Below, piece after piece: positions 23,211 through 33,357 of a stretch of 64,000 nt of DNA (position 1 is its first letter; every line of letters starts with the position of its first letter). This stretch comes from Daucus carota subsp. sativus (lineage: Eukaryota; Streptophyta; Magnoliopsida; Apiales; Apiaceae), in assembly GCF_001625215.2 (NCBI RefSeq), contig NC_030381.2:54547214-54611213 (forward strand), given 5' to 3'. The translations under genes and the position numbers were made by a program. The notes under the pieces were generated by a model, which ran no database searches, was not told the origin of the DNA, and saw only the letters and a program-made list of their open reading frames with translations.

Positions 23211-24940
23211 AACCGTTAGATGATATTTTTTTTTTAAATATATTATATTATATGTTAAACCATAAAGAGTTCATACACAGACATTTAAAACAAGAACAAA
23301 TCATATTATTTTTATATTTATGGTGTTTTACTAAGATCCGATCTAATTAAATTGGTCGGACGTTCGATATTAGAAAAAAAGAAAAATGTTAACTATATAT
23401 TTATAAACATCTCAAACTACGCTGTCGTCGTCGGCTTGAAAAGTTAAAAAATATGTAAAGCCCAATAGAGAAAATAATGACTTATAATTTAAAATGATAT
23501 GATATGACAAAACCTGAAATAAGTATTTTATATTGTTATATATTGTAAGTTTATATAATGGAGATTAGTGCTTTAAAAAATGATTATGACTTATGTGATA
23601 GGCGATTTCATGTGATATGTAATCATAAACTCAGTCAAACACACATCTGCACATTTTTTGGAAAATAAATCAACAAATTAAACTATTTTCGTGGTTATTT
23701 TATGAATAAAACGTTAAAAAGATGAAAAATTAAAAGATATGATAACTTCTGAGTAAAAACATATCAGTCGCTTTTTTATTTTATTTTATTGTGTTAGTAT
23801 ATTTACCCTCGATTTAAATATATAAGTACTTGTCTTTTTTTTACTAATTTTAATAAAATTATAAATGTATATTAAAAATTATTATTCTATTTTTTTATAT
23901 AAATAAAAATATTATAAACAATAATTTAAATATTAAATAATTTAATCTGTTCAAAAAAAAATTAAAATTTAAACTCTAAAAATCACGTATAAAAAATTAA
24001 GAAATTAACATATAAACAAACCGAATATTTACTCACCCAAATAATGTTCAGTTATATTGACGTAACACTCCTCGATAGTACAAGAACCTTCTGGACAACA
24101 AGTGACTTTTCTTTTCCCTTGAAACTGCAAAATAATAAAATTCACATTTCCCAATTTACAGGTGCTTCTCTTTTGCAATTTAAAGGTACCAAAATTTTCT
24201 TTAATTTTAATTTAATACTCATACTAATTCTTGTTCTTGATCTCGCTGTGTGTATCTATAGGTTGTGTATATGTATATATTTTTCTTGGTATTGAAGAAA
24301 ATTATAAAGTTTTAATTTTTGTTGTTGTGATTATGTAGTCTAGGTTCAAGAATTTGATTTTGCAAATGGGTAGTAAAAAAATTTGAATCTTGATTATGTT
24401 CTTGAATCTTTCTCGGTTGAATTGACTGTTAGAGTTGTTATAATTTTAATTAATGTATTTGTTTTGGTGAATTGTGTTGTTTTGAATTTGAATATGAAGT
24501 GATATTGTATAGTGTTTATATGTAGTCGAATTTGAGCTTGTTGGTTATCTGGTGTTAAGTAATATATGAAGTTTGTGTGTTTTTTTTTGTCGAAATTTTG
24601 TGTTTTTGTGATGTAGTGTTTAGGGTTTATGGTATGTGAATTTGGGCGTATTCATGTATATATTGGATGGTTTTTGCAAGTGCTGATAGCTTAATACTGG
24701 CAATGGAGTTTTGATTGTGTTCCTGTATCTTGATTGAGAGAATCGAGTGATCGAGCTGTGATAATTGATGCAGTAGTCTTTGCGCAAGATGTTGTGTAGT
24801 CGTGTTTGTTTGCAGTTTTGAGTGTTTTATATTGTGTTTAGCTGTCTGCAGGGTTGAATATGCAATTGTGGTATTGGTTAATAAATTGACTTCATTTTGT
24901 TGATTTGTTTTTGTAGATTGAATTTGAAGAGTAACCATAT
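23211..24940. other. Intergenic; probable promoter and 5' UTR intron of the small gene
   Basis: AT-rich and without a supported gene to about 24.04 kb. From 24.04 to 24.94 kb the sequence looks transcribed. A candidate UTR exon ends TTTAAAG|GTACC at about 24186, a T/G-rich intron-like stretch follows, and an acceptor TTTTTGTAG is at 24916. The frame at 24044-24295 cannot be spliced in frame into the downstream exons, so it is not called coding. Confidence 0.4.
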
Positions 24941-25282
24941 ATGCGTGGAGCAGCTACATTTTCTTGTGTTAAGAATAATTTTAATCCGATAAGAGTAAAA
25001 TGGGGTACTCTCACATTCCTTTGTGTTCAGTTCTGAAAAATTATTGTTTATAACGTTTTTCACCGTTGACAAGTAATTGTGTTCTGTTGAAAACCAGGGG
25101 CGAAGTCGATATCAGTGCCAAAGAAGACACTGAATAATGATTCTGGGGAAGTAATGATAGTAAAGGAGAAGGTTGATCCGATTGTTGCTTTCAGCAAGCC
25201 CCCTCCACTCCCACCTGTTATCGGGCCACTGGTTGTTCTTTCATTGCTGGATTCGTACTTTAGCCGCGACAATGATGACTGA
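24941..25282 (+). CDS. Small uncharacterised protein, possibly plastid-targeted
   Basis: Exons 24941-25004 and 25098-25282 join in frame (TGG G|GG GCG) to give 82 residues. The N-terminus MRGAATFSCVKNNFNPIRVK is poor in acids and rich in basic and hydroxyl residues, like a short transit peptide. The mature part has VDPIVAFSKPPPLPPVIGPL, then a short hydrophobic segment VVLSLLDSYF and an acidic end. An in-frame TAA six bases upstream of the ATG supports this start. I do not recognise the family with certainty. The PPPLPPVIGP motif and terminal hydrophobic helix suggest a small plastid membrane protein, but this is inference. Confidence 0.6.
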
Positions 25283-26222
25283 CTTGATCAAATGGGGTCT
25301 ATCGAGTTGTAGATATGTGATAAACTTAGTAAAATGTCTTGCATGAATCTGATCTGGTTTGGAATATTTGGTATGTACTCTACTTGTTAAAAAGTTTTGT
25401 AGTCTGGTTTTATATGTTGATGCCAACACGGACTGAAGGCACAAGCTTTATAGTCTGTTAGTGTTTGTAATAAACGAAACTTGAGGAAGTTTATATTTTC
25501 AATACATACTAGTAGTCTCCGCCGTGCATTGGATAGTGAACTTGCAATCTTCAACATATCCTGCACTTCAGAATGTGGAAACATGTATAAGCCCTAGTAT
25601 AAAGTTGGGTGAAACACACCTCGAGCTTTTTGGCTCAATTCATCCCTAAGACCAGGTTGGGGAAGTTTAAAACGAACCCGTACTCTGAACCAATATTTGA
25701 TTGTGTATTGTATTGGAATAGAGTATCAGGATGAAAATGCTGAAGCTTTAGGTGAAAGGGATCTGAATGTCATTCTGAATAGTTCATAGTTTTATGAATA
25801 GGCCTTTCTGGGAACTTGGTTACTGGGGAAAGTTTTTTTTTTTGTCAGAAAATGGACAAGTTCTTCAATGTACACTAAATAATAAGAAAATCATGTAGTA
25901 CATAATTGAGAAGGTATTAGTGTGCTAGTTGTAAGCGACAGTATTGTAAAACTGGGAGCTGGTTTTGAATAAAAGGAGTGGTGCAGACTTGCAGTGGTTG
26001 ATAAATGGGAGGATTGTTAGTAAAGTAGCCAGGCTGTGAGTAAACCTACTGATTATAGTTTAGACATTTTTTACATTAAACAGCTACAGAGGTTTTTGAA
26101 GTTGTAATGAGTTGACAGTATTCAAAACCATGGGGTTGGTTTCGAGCAACAGAGAAGTTGAAGTTGAAGTGGATGTACTTTAAATATAGGCTTCATGCCG
26201 AAATTTGAAATCGGATTATTTT
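25283..26222. other. 3' UTR and spacer
   Basis: Follows the small gene. No further exon, ORF with family features, or defined repeat was seen. Confidence 0.5.
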
Positions 26223-26472
26223 TTACTCTTTTCGTCTCAAATCTTTTATTTTATTTAAATTTTTATTGATCAAATGTTGACCAAATATTGCACGTAAAAT
26301 AGAAATAGAGATATAATAAGATTTGTACTACTGAAAAAGTATATTTTATCTGTTTTAATATGTATTTTTCAAATCTTATAATTATAAAAGTATAGAAAGT
26401 AAATCATAGTCAAAGTGCGGTCATTTTGATCAAAAAAAGAAATTAAACAAAATATTTAGAACGGAGGGAATA
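26223..26472. mobile_element. Stowaway-like MITE
   Basis: TACTCTTTTCGTCTCAAATC at the left and GAACGGAGGGAATA at the right are diverged Stowaway termini next to TA, 250 bp apart, with AT-rich non-coding interior. It lies about 180 bp upstream of the promoter of the first small-protein gene. Confidence 0.7.
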
Positions 26473-26654
26473 TGATTTTCGATCATTTTAGATGTACTAG
26501 TAGTGTTCCCAAAATTTTAGATTAACCTTTAAACATATTTTATCAATTTATTTGATTATATTCTGATTTGAGTAAAAATTCCCGTTTTATCATAAAAATC
26601 TCCGATAAATCTCTCTGAATCATCCGTCAACCCACACCACACAAAACCTTAATT

Positions 26655-26780
26655 AGCTGTCATGTACTCGTGTCCCTCAACCCACAAAGTGAAGAAACAA
26701 AGACTAGAAATAATTTATGCTCGTCCCGAATCAACTTTTAGTATGCAGCCACTGGTATTCTTCCTCTTCTGCTATATATA
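26655..26780 (+). promoter_or_regulatory. Promoter module of array gene A
   Basis: AGCTGTCATGTACTCGTG with CCCTCAACCC (a diverged form of the shared block) at 26655-26690, GCCACTGGTATTCT at 26748-26761 and TATATATA at 26773-26780. Same order as in the other array genes. Confidence 0.6.
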
Positions 26781-26857
26781 CTCCCTTCCCCTGCATTAAA
26801 CAAAATGCAAAGCAACTCATTTTTCTTCAACAAAAAGATACTCAAACTTAACAAGCT

Positions 26858-27043
26858 ATGGAAAGCAAGGTGGCAAAAGCTTATGGAGCAGCAAGTGCAA
26901 AAGGATTCCCCAGAAGAGGCCAAATCAAGTCGAGAATCGCAGCAAATGCTCTTCATTCTATCGTTTCGGTGCTGTTAAATGCTTCTTTGGATCACCATCA
27001 GTCTACTGGGAAACTCGGGAAGCTTCTCTTTCGAGAGATTTGA
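26858..27043 (+). CDS. Array gene A: small basic RGQIK/LHSI protein
   Basis: Intronless, 61 residues, starting MESKVAKAYGAASAKG. The conserved core begins PRRGQIKSRIAANALHSIVS at about residue 23; the His-rich DHHQSTGKL tail follows. It has its own C-terminal extension, GKLLFREI. The core is predicted to be a cationic amphipathic helix: I, A, L, I and V on one face, K, R, S and H on the other. No signal peptide, transmembrane segment or cysteine. The start is the first ATG, 78 bases after the TATA box. This is the first and most diverged typical member of the same-strand array. Family not recognised, function unknown. Confidence 0.78.
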   Translation: MESKVAKAYGAASAKGFPRRGQIKSRIAANALHSIVSVLLNASLDHHQSTGKLGKLLFREI

Positions 27044-28180
27044 TCTGTTTACTACGTACCATATGATCAACTGGTGGTTTTGTCGATCTTATTTTTGTAA
27101 TATTCTTTAGTTTTGTTGTTTCATTTTGTCTGTAGAGTAGTGAACGTAGAACTTTGTAAGCTTTCAGGCTCATCGTTTCAGAATTTATCAAATTTTTTTT
27201 GGATAAATGGGATTTTTTAGGCAAATCATAGTGTAATTAATAAATCGATGAAATATTTTTTCGGGAATTAATTAGAGAATTTTTAATGAATTAGGGACTT
27301 TCACAACACTGATTATTACTCCCTTTATTTTTTCTATTCGGCGATTTAAATTTTGGTGCATACTTTTTAAGTGTTGTGACTGGGCAGTTAAAAATATTAA
27401 TTTTTAAATTTTCTTTTTCTAAATAAAAATATAAAATCAAAATTTCAATTTACAAAAAATATCAATAAAAAATAATAATTTTATCATCCGGTCAACTGAA
27501 CTAAAGATGTTTATCAAAATTAAAAACATCAAGAAAAAAATACATAATAATAAAAAACTAAATACCTAAAGATGGATATTATATTTCCGCTTGGGCTGGA
27601 CTCCTCGAATTAGCCCCGCCCGGTTCCGTCACCAGAAGGAAACAATCTTTACAGCAAAACAAATTTCCACTAACACGATCCTCCCCTGTCTGTTTCTCAC
27701 CAATTAAAAAACGACACTCGAATTATTATGTTTTTTGTTCTCAAGGAGTTTGTAATCTTGCAAGTCACAATGCGACATGTTAAAACCACAACTGCGAGAT
27801 CAATAAGATTGTTTAGTATTTAAAACCAGGGTTCATCAGTGCATACTGATTTTATTACAGTAATGCACATTTCATATTTCCATGTGCCCAAGCCGCCTGA
27901 ATCCGCAATTCTGTGCGTCCGACACTGCAGAAATTCTTAGCCATGTGACAAGATAGATATCTCGTCGACAAAGCCTTCCTGCTTATATTTTAGTTATCTG
28001 CCTTCTCACAACCGACGTGGGACAACTCTTAACAGCATGATACAGGTAACATTTTATTGATCTTTTGCCTCTGCAGTCACGATACCAGAATTCAAATATT
28101 CTTCAGGTCTCAATAATGTTGTTCCGAAATGGGCTATAAATCCCAACACTGATAAAATATGCTGCAGCTCATAACATAAT
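27044..28180. other. Array spacer A-B
   Basis: Gene A 3' UTR, then AT-rich sequence with one Stowaway-like end (TTACTCCCTTTATTTTTTCT at about 27316). A block at 27840-27960 (CCATGTGCCCAAGCCGCCTG) has a diverged copy at 29255-29375. Confidence 0.55.
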
Positions 28181-28303
28181 CAGCTGGCATGTTCCTCAAC
28201 CCCCGCCAAGGCGCCATTAAAAGAAGAACAGACTGCAAATGAAATTATTCTGTTTGATATCGCGACTTAATTTGGATTTAGCTTCTGTCGTGCGCTATAT
28301 AAA
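28181..28303 (+). promoter_or_regulatory. Promoter module of array gene B
   Basis: CAGCTGGCATGTTCCTCAAC followed by CCCC at 28181-28204, and CTATATAAACTCC with the TATA at 28296-28303. The ATG follows 76 bases later. Confidence 0.7.
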
Positions 28304-28378
28304 CTCCTTACTAAAGACGTAGCAGAGCAAACTTTTCAAGAAAGCAATACGAAGCCAAAGAATAGCCTTAAGAAAACA

Positions 28379-28558
28379 ATGGAAAGCAGGATGAGGAAAG
28401 CAGCAAGTGCAAAGAGTTCAACAAGTAGCAGAGGGCCCTTACCGAGAAGGGGCCAGATAAAGTCCTTGATAGCGTCAAATGCTCTTCATTCTATTGTTTC
28501 CGTTCTCTTAAGAGCCTCGTCGGATCACCATCACACCACTAGAAAACTGTATTCTTGA
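28379..28558 (+). CDS. Array gene B: small basic RGQIK/LHSI protein
   Basis: Intronless, 59 residues. The N-terminus MESRMRKAASAKSSTSSRGP is shared with genes C and D. The core PRRGQIKSLIASNALHSIVS is followed by VLLRASSDHHHTTRKLYS. Very basic, with Ser-rich linker, no cysteine and no signal peptide. It differs from C and D mainly at the C-terminus, where STGK has become TTRK. The last codons lie in a 171-bp tandem duplication that runs into the 3' UTR. The start is the first ATG below a strong TATA box. Function unknown. Confidence 0.8.
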   Translation: MESRMRKAASAKSSTSSRGPLPRRGQIKSLIASNALHSIVSVLLRASSDHHHTTRKLYS

Positions 28559-28874
28559 GAGACTGATCTGTATACATGCATAATGAAAGTTGTTATCTCG
28601 GTTTAGCACAAAGAAAATGATGAGTTAGTTATTTCTGTTTCGACTTGTTATTTTTGTACTCGGAATTTTGAAATCCACAAAGAACAGGATGCTGAATCGA
28701 AAAACACCACTAGAAAACTATATTCTTGAGAGACTGATCTGTATACATGCATAATGAAAGTTGTTATCTCCGTTTAGCACAAAGAAAATGATGAGTTAGT
28801 TATTTCTGTTTCGACTTGTTATTTCTGTACTCAGAATTTTGAAATCCACAAAGAACAGGATGCTGAATCGAAAA
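28533..28874. repeat. 171-bp tandem duplication over the gene B 3' end
   Basis: Unit 1 is 28533-28703 and unit 2 is 28704-28874, both starting ACACCACTAGAAAACT and ending ACAGGATGCTGAATCGAAAA. Only a handful of mismatches are visible, so it is recent. Unit 1 carries the last eight codons of gene B; unit 2 repeats them as non-coding sequence. Confidence 0.95.
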
Positions 28875-30637
28875 ATCTCTCACATTGGTCATGTACAAAC
28901 TTACAAAAACATGTGTTTTTAACCCAAAAAAAAAACTAATCTAACTTTGAAAGATTCGTAGAGAATATACAAATGCCATCGTACCCATGGAGCATGGCAA
29001 TCTGCACGTGTCACTACATGCAAATCCGGAAGGATAGAAATTTCAACCGATATTTCTATTGAAAACTATAAACTTAATCTAACTGATGATGTGAATCGAT
29101 TACCTGTTGTGCTGGGAAAAGAATGTGTGGATCAGAACATCTTCGCTGGCATGATCCTCGACACTGTGATACAATTGTTGAATTGTTGAGACATCGATAA
29201 GATTTTCTAGTTAAAAAACTAGGCTTACCGCTGCAGCCTGCAAACATTATCAAATCCGTAATGATATTCTTGCAGTAGTGCATGTTACATGTGCTAAAGC
29301 CGTCTGCACTCTGCATGTCTGCATCCGTACCTTCGACAAAGCACATGTTATCAGCCATGTGTTGAGATATCATAAGCATGTGCATTCTGCAAATTCAATA
29401 AGAGGATCTCTGAAAAATACGGGAAGCCCTTTCACAGATAGCTGTCAATCTAACAAATACTTAATTACAGTGGTAAGTAAGATTTGATATACACGGGGAT
29501 GTCTGGATCATGGTTAATGAGTTCAGTTAACGGGAATCGGAATCTCAAACCCATGTGTTGGTGTTTAGATTAGCAAATTTATTGTATGGAATAGGAATCT
29601 CATTCCCATTTGGTGGGTAAGTCATTCCATTCACAGTCCATGGGATAACTATTCCCATACCTCTAATTCTCATTCCCGACCACAATCCAAACGCCCCCAC
29701 AGTTTTTTCTCTTTTTTCGTATTCATGGAAATGCAGTACATTTTCTTTCCATGAAGAAGATGTTTTCAGAGTCGGAACATGTGAATCTGTTACCCAGAAA
29801 AAGCCTGTTTTCACTTCACAATCATGCCAAATAAGGCATTTCTTATTTTCAACCAGTAAACACGACATAAATAGTAACTTTATATAATTCTGTTGAAATT
29901 AAGGTGTTTTTAATCTTATCAACTACTAGGAAGCTAGTTAGATCCTTCTTCAGACAACTGCTTGTCAGTGAAGAAGCAACACAGTTTCGACATTGTGTTA
30001 TGCAACGGCGTTTTGTCAAGTGCAACAGAAACAGGTTCTTTCTATAGCTAGGCAGGGCAGTGGGGAGGCACGCCAGCGGTAGCGTGACTTGATAGATTCC
30101 TTTGAAATAGTAAAAGTCAAATTTGCAAACATGACTCAACTACTGGTATTGTTATAATGTATACAAGTCAAAAACTAGGCATGTGAACGCTAATTTGTGA
30201 TTGTGTTACGAAGGAATATCTTTTACATTAGTAGAGGTTTTTTGTAGACAAGTTGTTAGCATAAACTATTAACATAAAGCGTAATAAATTCTTAAATATT
30301 TTGACCAATTGAAGCAGCCAAAGAAGAAGAAGATGGTACCAGAAATTTTTCTGCTTCCTTGGTAGTTCCGATTTGAGTAGCCATGTCATGAATATATCTT
30401 AAGGAAGTTGTGCCACGAACAATCCTCTGTCCTTAAGCTGCACTGAGCTGACTGAGAAAGATCTCATGCCTCTGTTGATTTTAACATGATATCAGAGCTC
30501 TTTTGAACCAACAGAGTCTTGTCTAGAGACTCTAATATTCTCGAATATTTAATCCAGACACTAAAATGAGTCTTGCCTCAAAGATAGACTCCTGTCATCC
30601 ATTCTTCAATAGTAAAAAATGCTTGAATGTGCTAAAT
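28875..30637. other. Array spacer B-C with orphan promoter-like block
   Basis: No ORF of the family. Contains a TGCACGTGT motif at about 29002, the orphan GCTGGCATGATCCTCGAC at 29145, a copy of the 27840 block at 29255-29375, and a GGAATAGGAATCTCATTCCC-type AT-rich repeat at 29560-29700. A block at 29930-30130 is duplicated at 32410-32630. Confidence 0.6.
29145..29162 (+). promoter_or_regulatory. Orphan array promoter block
   Basis: GCTGGCATGATCCTCGAC matches the block before genes B, D and F, but no TATA box at the expected distance and no small-protein ORF follow. Probably the remains of a lost unit. Confidence 0.5.
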
Positions 30638-30749
30638 TAGCTGTCATGTTCTTCAATCACCAACAAAAGAAACATAGACTGCAATTATTTAATCTGTCTT
30701 ATACTATCAACTTTTCGCCAGCCACTGGTATTCTAATGTGCTATATAAA
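30638..30749 (+). promoter_or_regulatory. Promoter module of array gene C
   Basis: TAGCTGTCATGTTCTTCAAT block at 30638, GCCACTGGTATTCT at 30721-30734 and CTATATAAACCCC with TATA at 30742-30749. The ATG lies 97 bases below the TATA. Confidence 0.7.
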
Positions 30750-30845
30750 CCCCCCATTAGGAAAAGAGCAAAGCAAGTCATCTCTCTTCATCAAAGCAAT
30801 ACAAACCACCATCAGTTTTCAGACATTAAATTCTTGATAAAAACA

Positions 30846-31025
30846 ATGGAAAGCAGGATGAGGAAAGCAGCAAGTGCAAAGAGTACCAGAAGTAGCAGAG
30901 GGCCTCTACCGAAAAGGGGCCAGATAAAGTCGATAATAGCATCAAATGCTCTTCATTCCATTGTTTCTGTTCTCTCAAGAGCCTCTTCAGATCACCATCA
31001 CTCTACCGGAAAACTTATTATCTGA
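30846..31025 (+). CDS. Array gene C: small basic RGQIK/LHSI protein
   Basis: Intronless, 59 residues: MESRMRKAASAKSTRSSRGP, core PKRGQIKSIIASNALHSIVS, then VLSRASSDHHHSTGKLII. Nearly identical to B and D, and the best match to the array consensus. Basic Ser/Arg N-terminus, predicted amphipathic helix, His-rich end and no signal peptide. The second Met (residue 5) lines up with the start of gene E. Function unknown; confidence that it is real rests on conservation between copies while flanks diverge. Confidence 0.82.
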   Translation: MESRMRKAASAKSTRSSRGPLPKRGQIKSIIASNALHSIVSVLSRASSDHHHSTGKLII

Positions 31026-31975
31026 AGGATTGATCTGTACAGATGCATAAATGATCCTTGTTGTCACTATTAGCAAAAAGTAATACAAAAGATTATTTTT
31101 TTCTGTTTCGAATTCTTTGTTGTTCAAGTACTCTTTTGTAGCGAGGTTGAATATTTAAACTCCACAATGAAAGAAGTGCAGACTATTGATAGCTCTATCA
31201 CATTGATCATCAGCTACGAACTAACAGACGTACATTTCTAACCGAAAACAAAGAAACAACCAATATATTAATGAAAATGAAGATAAGAGGAAGCATTTTA
31301 CAAAATGAAGATGCAAAATAACCTTGTCATACACAAGAGCTATATAAATATAATTTTTTAATTATCACTAAATCGAAAACATGGGACTTTCAGCTGTTGA
31401 ATCTTGAAAACAGAATAGTCATTGCTTAAAGCAAACCACTAGCTAATAAATATTATTTACGATGAGAAATTTTGCCTTCAATGTATCATCTTTTCGGTCA
31501 TTTCTTAACAGAGTTTAGTAGCATGCAAATCGCTGCAGTTGGACATGGTAGAAGCAGACAGAGATGAAACAAAATGCAGGGTTTAACTCTCGAAAACAAG
31601 AATAGTCCTTCCAATTTCTGAGAACAAAGAACTTAAATAAATGCTAGTTGCTCTAACTGCTCTTTGGCTAATTGCATTAATTTTTTCAGTATTAGCTGTC
31701 GAAACTGCAGAACATATAAAAATGGTACCATAAGATCCATAATAATGTGTCGCAGCTCCATCCTCCCTCCACTCTTCTTACCACACTGATGGCTGAAACC
31801 TGCACGTGTTTAATAGCAATATGATACTGCAAGATCATTATTGTTCAATTATATAAAGATTTATAGCGAGAAGTTGCGGGTTTTTTTTTTAGTTTACCAA
31901 AATAAGTTGTGCATGGCAGATCACGATCAACTTGTTTAAAGCCAGGAAGATAAGATTCTGATATAGCTTGGTTTC

Positions 31976-31988
31976 GCTGGCATGATCC
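31976..31988 (+). promoter_or_regulatory. Orphan array promoter block
   Basis: TTTCGCTGGCATGATCCCAGC, followed at once by CACGTGT. There is no TATA box or family ORF downstream at the expected spacing. Confidence 0.45.
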
Positions 31989-32116
31989 CAGCACGTGTAT
32001 CATACAGATGGACCCATATTCAATCCCCACGGACAAATGCAACCTGCACAATTTTACCACAAATCTGAAATGTTCAACCATTATTTTCATATGAACTATA
32101 TGTTATCAAAACTCGG

Positions 32117-32255
32117 TTCAGGGAGGGGTCTCGGGATTGTCTATCTGTTTTTGTCTACTGTGCTCAATCATACTTAACACTATAAACTGAAAATATACGT
32201 AAATTTCAGGGAGGGGTCTCGGGATTGTCTATCTGTACGTAAATTATCATGCTGT
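32117..32255. repeat. 32-bp direct repeat, second copy flanked by 9-bp duplication
   Basis: TTCAGGGAGGGGTCTCGGGA and the following TTGTCTATCTGT occur at 32117-32148 and again at 32215-32246. The second copy is flanked by ACGTAAATT at 32208-32216 and 32247-32255. This fits a templated filler insertion. Confidence 0.85.
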
Positions 32256-32799
32256 AGCATGCGATATTTCCAAATCCCGAAGGAAGATATCTGAACTCTG
32301 AAGACATGGATATTCCTAAACACAACAGAATGATAATTTAATAACATGAATCATTGTATGATATATTTTGTTGTAAATTTCAGACCTCTACAACTATACG
32401 ATGTTATCAACTAACAGGAAACTCGTTCGATCCTTCTTTAGACCATTGCTTGTCACTTTGTCAATGAAGAAGCAACACTGTTTAGGCATTAAGATTTGGT
32501 ATCCAGCGGCGTCTTGTCGAGTGCAACAGACACAGGTTCTTTCTATATCTAGGCAGGACGGTGGGGTGGCACGACAGCGAAATTATTTGACTTGACAAAG
32601 ATTCTTCAGAATGATATAAGTCAATTTTGTGGAAGGAGCTTTAGGACAAATATAGTTATAGCCTATAATTTATACCCGTAGGAACGAGACACACGTCTAA
32701 GGAGAGTTGGTAACTTATCATGTCACGAGGCTCAACTGGTTCAAAATAGTGTCATCGGGCTAAAAATGAAACCTTACTAGAACACTACACCTAACACAT

Positions 32800-32890
32800 G
32801 TTCGTGAGAGTCGGTAACTTATCATGTTAAAGAGTTTCTTTGACTCGACAATCTCGGGTTCGAATCCTAGGAACCCGAAATTTGTTGAAA
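32800..32890 (+). repeat. tRNA-like sequence (SINE-like remnant)
   Basis: GGGTTCGAATCCT at about 32866-32878 matches a pol III B box. About 60 bases upstream GAGAGTCGGTAACTTATCAT repeats GAGAGTTGGTAACTTATCAT at about 32702. No poly(A) tail or target duplication was seen. Confidence 0.35.
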
Positions 32891-32952
32891 TATGGTTTCT
32901 AGTGATCAAAATGCAAAATATATTAGAATGTGCTGCAACACCTAACTCAATT

Positions 32953-33065
32953 TAGCTGGCGTGTTCCTCAACACCCCACCAATACAAAAAACATACTTGA
33001 AATAATTTATTCTTGTTTTATATTAACAACTTTCCAGCCACTGGTATTCTGCTGTGCTATATAAA
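32953..33065 (+). promoter_or_regulatory. Promoter module of array gene D
   Basis: TAGCTGGCGTGTTCCTCAAC block at 32953, GCCACTGGTATTCT at 33038-33051 and CTATATAAACCCC with TATA at 33058-33065. The ATG lies 113 bases below. Confidence 0.7.
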
Positions 33066-33177
33066 CCCCCTATTAGAGAAGGAGCAAAACAAGCCATTCT
33101 CATCATCAAAGCAATATTACAGCAAAAGAACAACCAGGTCTCAGATACTAGTTTTCGGAAAAAAGAAAAAGAAGAAA

Positions 33178-33357
33178 ATGGAAAGCAAGATGAGGAAAGC
33201 AGCAAGTGCAAAGAGTTCCGCAAGTAGCAGAGGGCCTTTACCGAGAAGGGGCCAGATAAAGTCAATAATAGCAGCAAGTGCTCTTCACTCTATTTGTTCT
33301 GTTCTCTCGAGGGCCTCTTCAGATCACTATCACTCTACCGGAAAAGTTGTTTTCTGA
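33178..33357 (+). CDS. Array gene D: small basic RGQIK/LHSI protein
   Basis: Intronless, 59 residues: MESKMRKAASAKSSASSRGP, core PRRGQIKSIIAASALHSICS, then VLSRASSDHYHSTGKVVF. The core has one cysteine (IVS to ICS), the only Cys among the four typical members. Otherwise it follows B and C closely. The ATG at 33178 was chosen to match them; reading upstream stays open but adds sequence not shared by the array. Function unknown. Confidence 0.82.
   Translation: MESKMRKAASAKSSASSRGPLPRRGQIKSIIAASALHSICSVLSRASSDHYHSTGKVVF

Larger units (their letters stand above)
31026..32952. other. Array spacer C-D with orphan block and duplicated segments
   Basis: No family ORF. Holds a block at 31745-31845 (GGCTGAAACCTGCACGTGT) repeated at 34375-34475, the orphan GCTGGCATGATCC at 31976, a 32-bp repeat at 32117 and 32215, and the copy at 32410-32630 of the 29930 block. 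A tRNA-like GGGTTCGAATCCT lies at about 32865. Confidence 0.6.

Noticed and set aside
24044-24295. 83-residue ORF starting MFSYIDV
   Set aside because: Cannot be spliced in frame to the downstream conserved exon; most likely 5' UTR and intron.
32860-32885. Possible tRNA gene
   Set aside because: Only a B-box-like element; no acceptor stem, anticodon arm or A box at proper spacing. The same holds for about 10005 and 42957.
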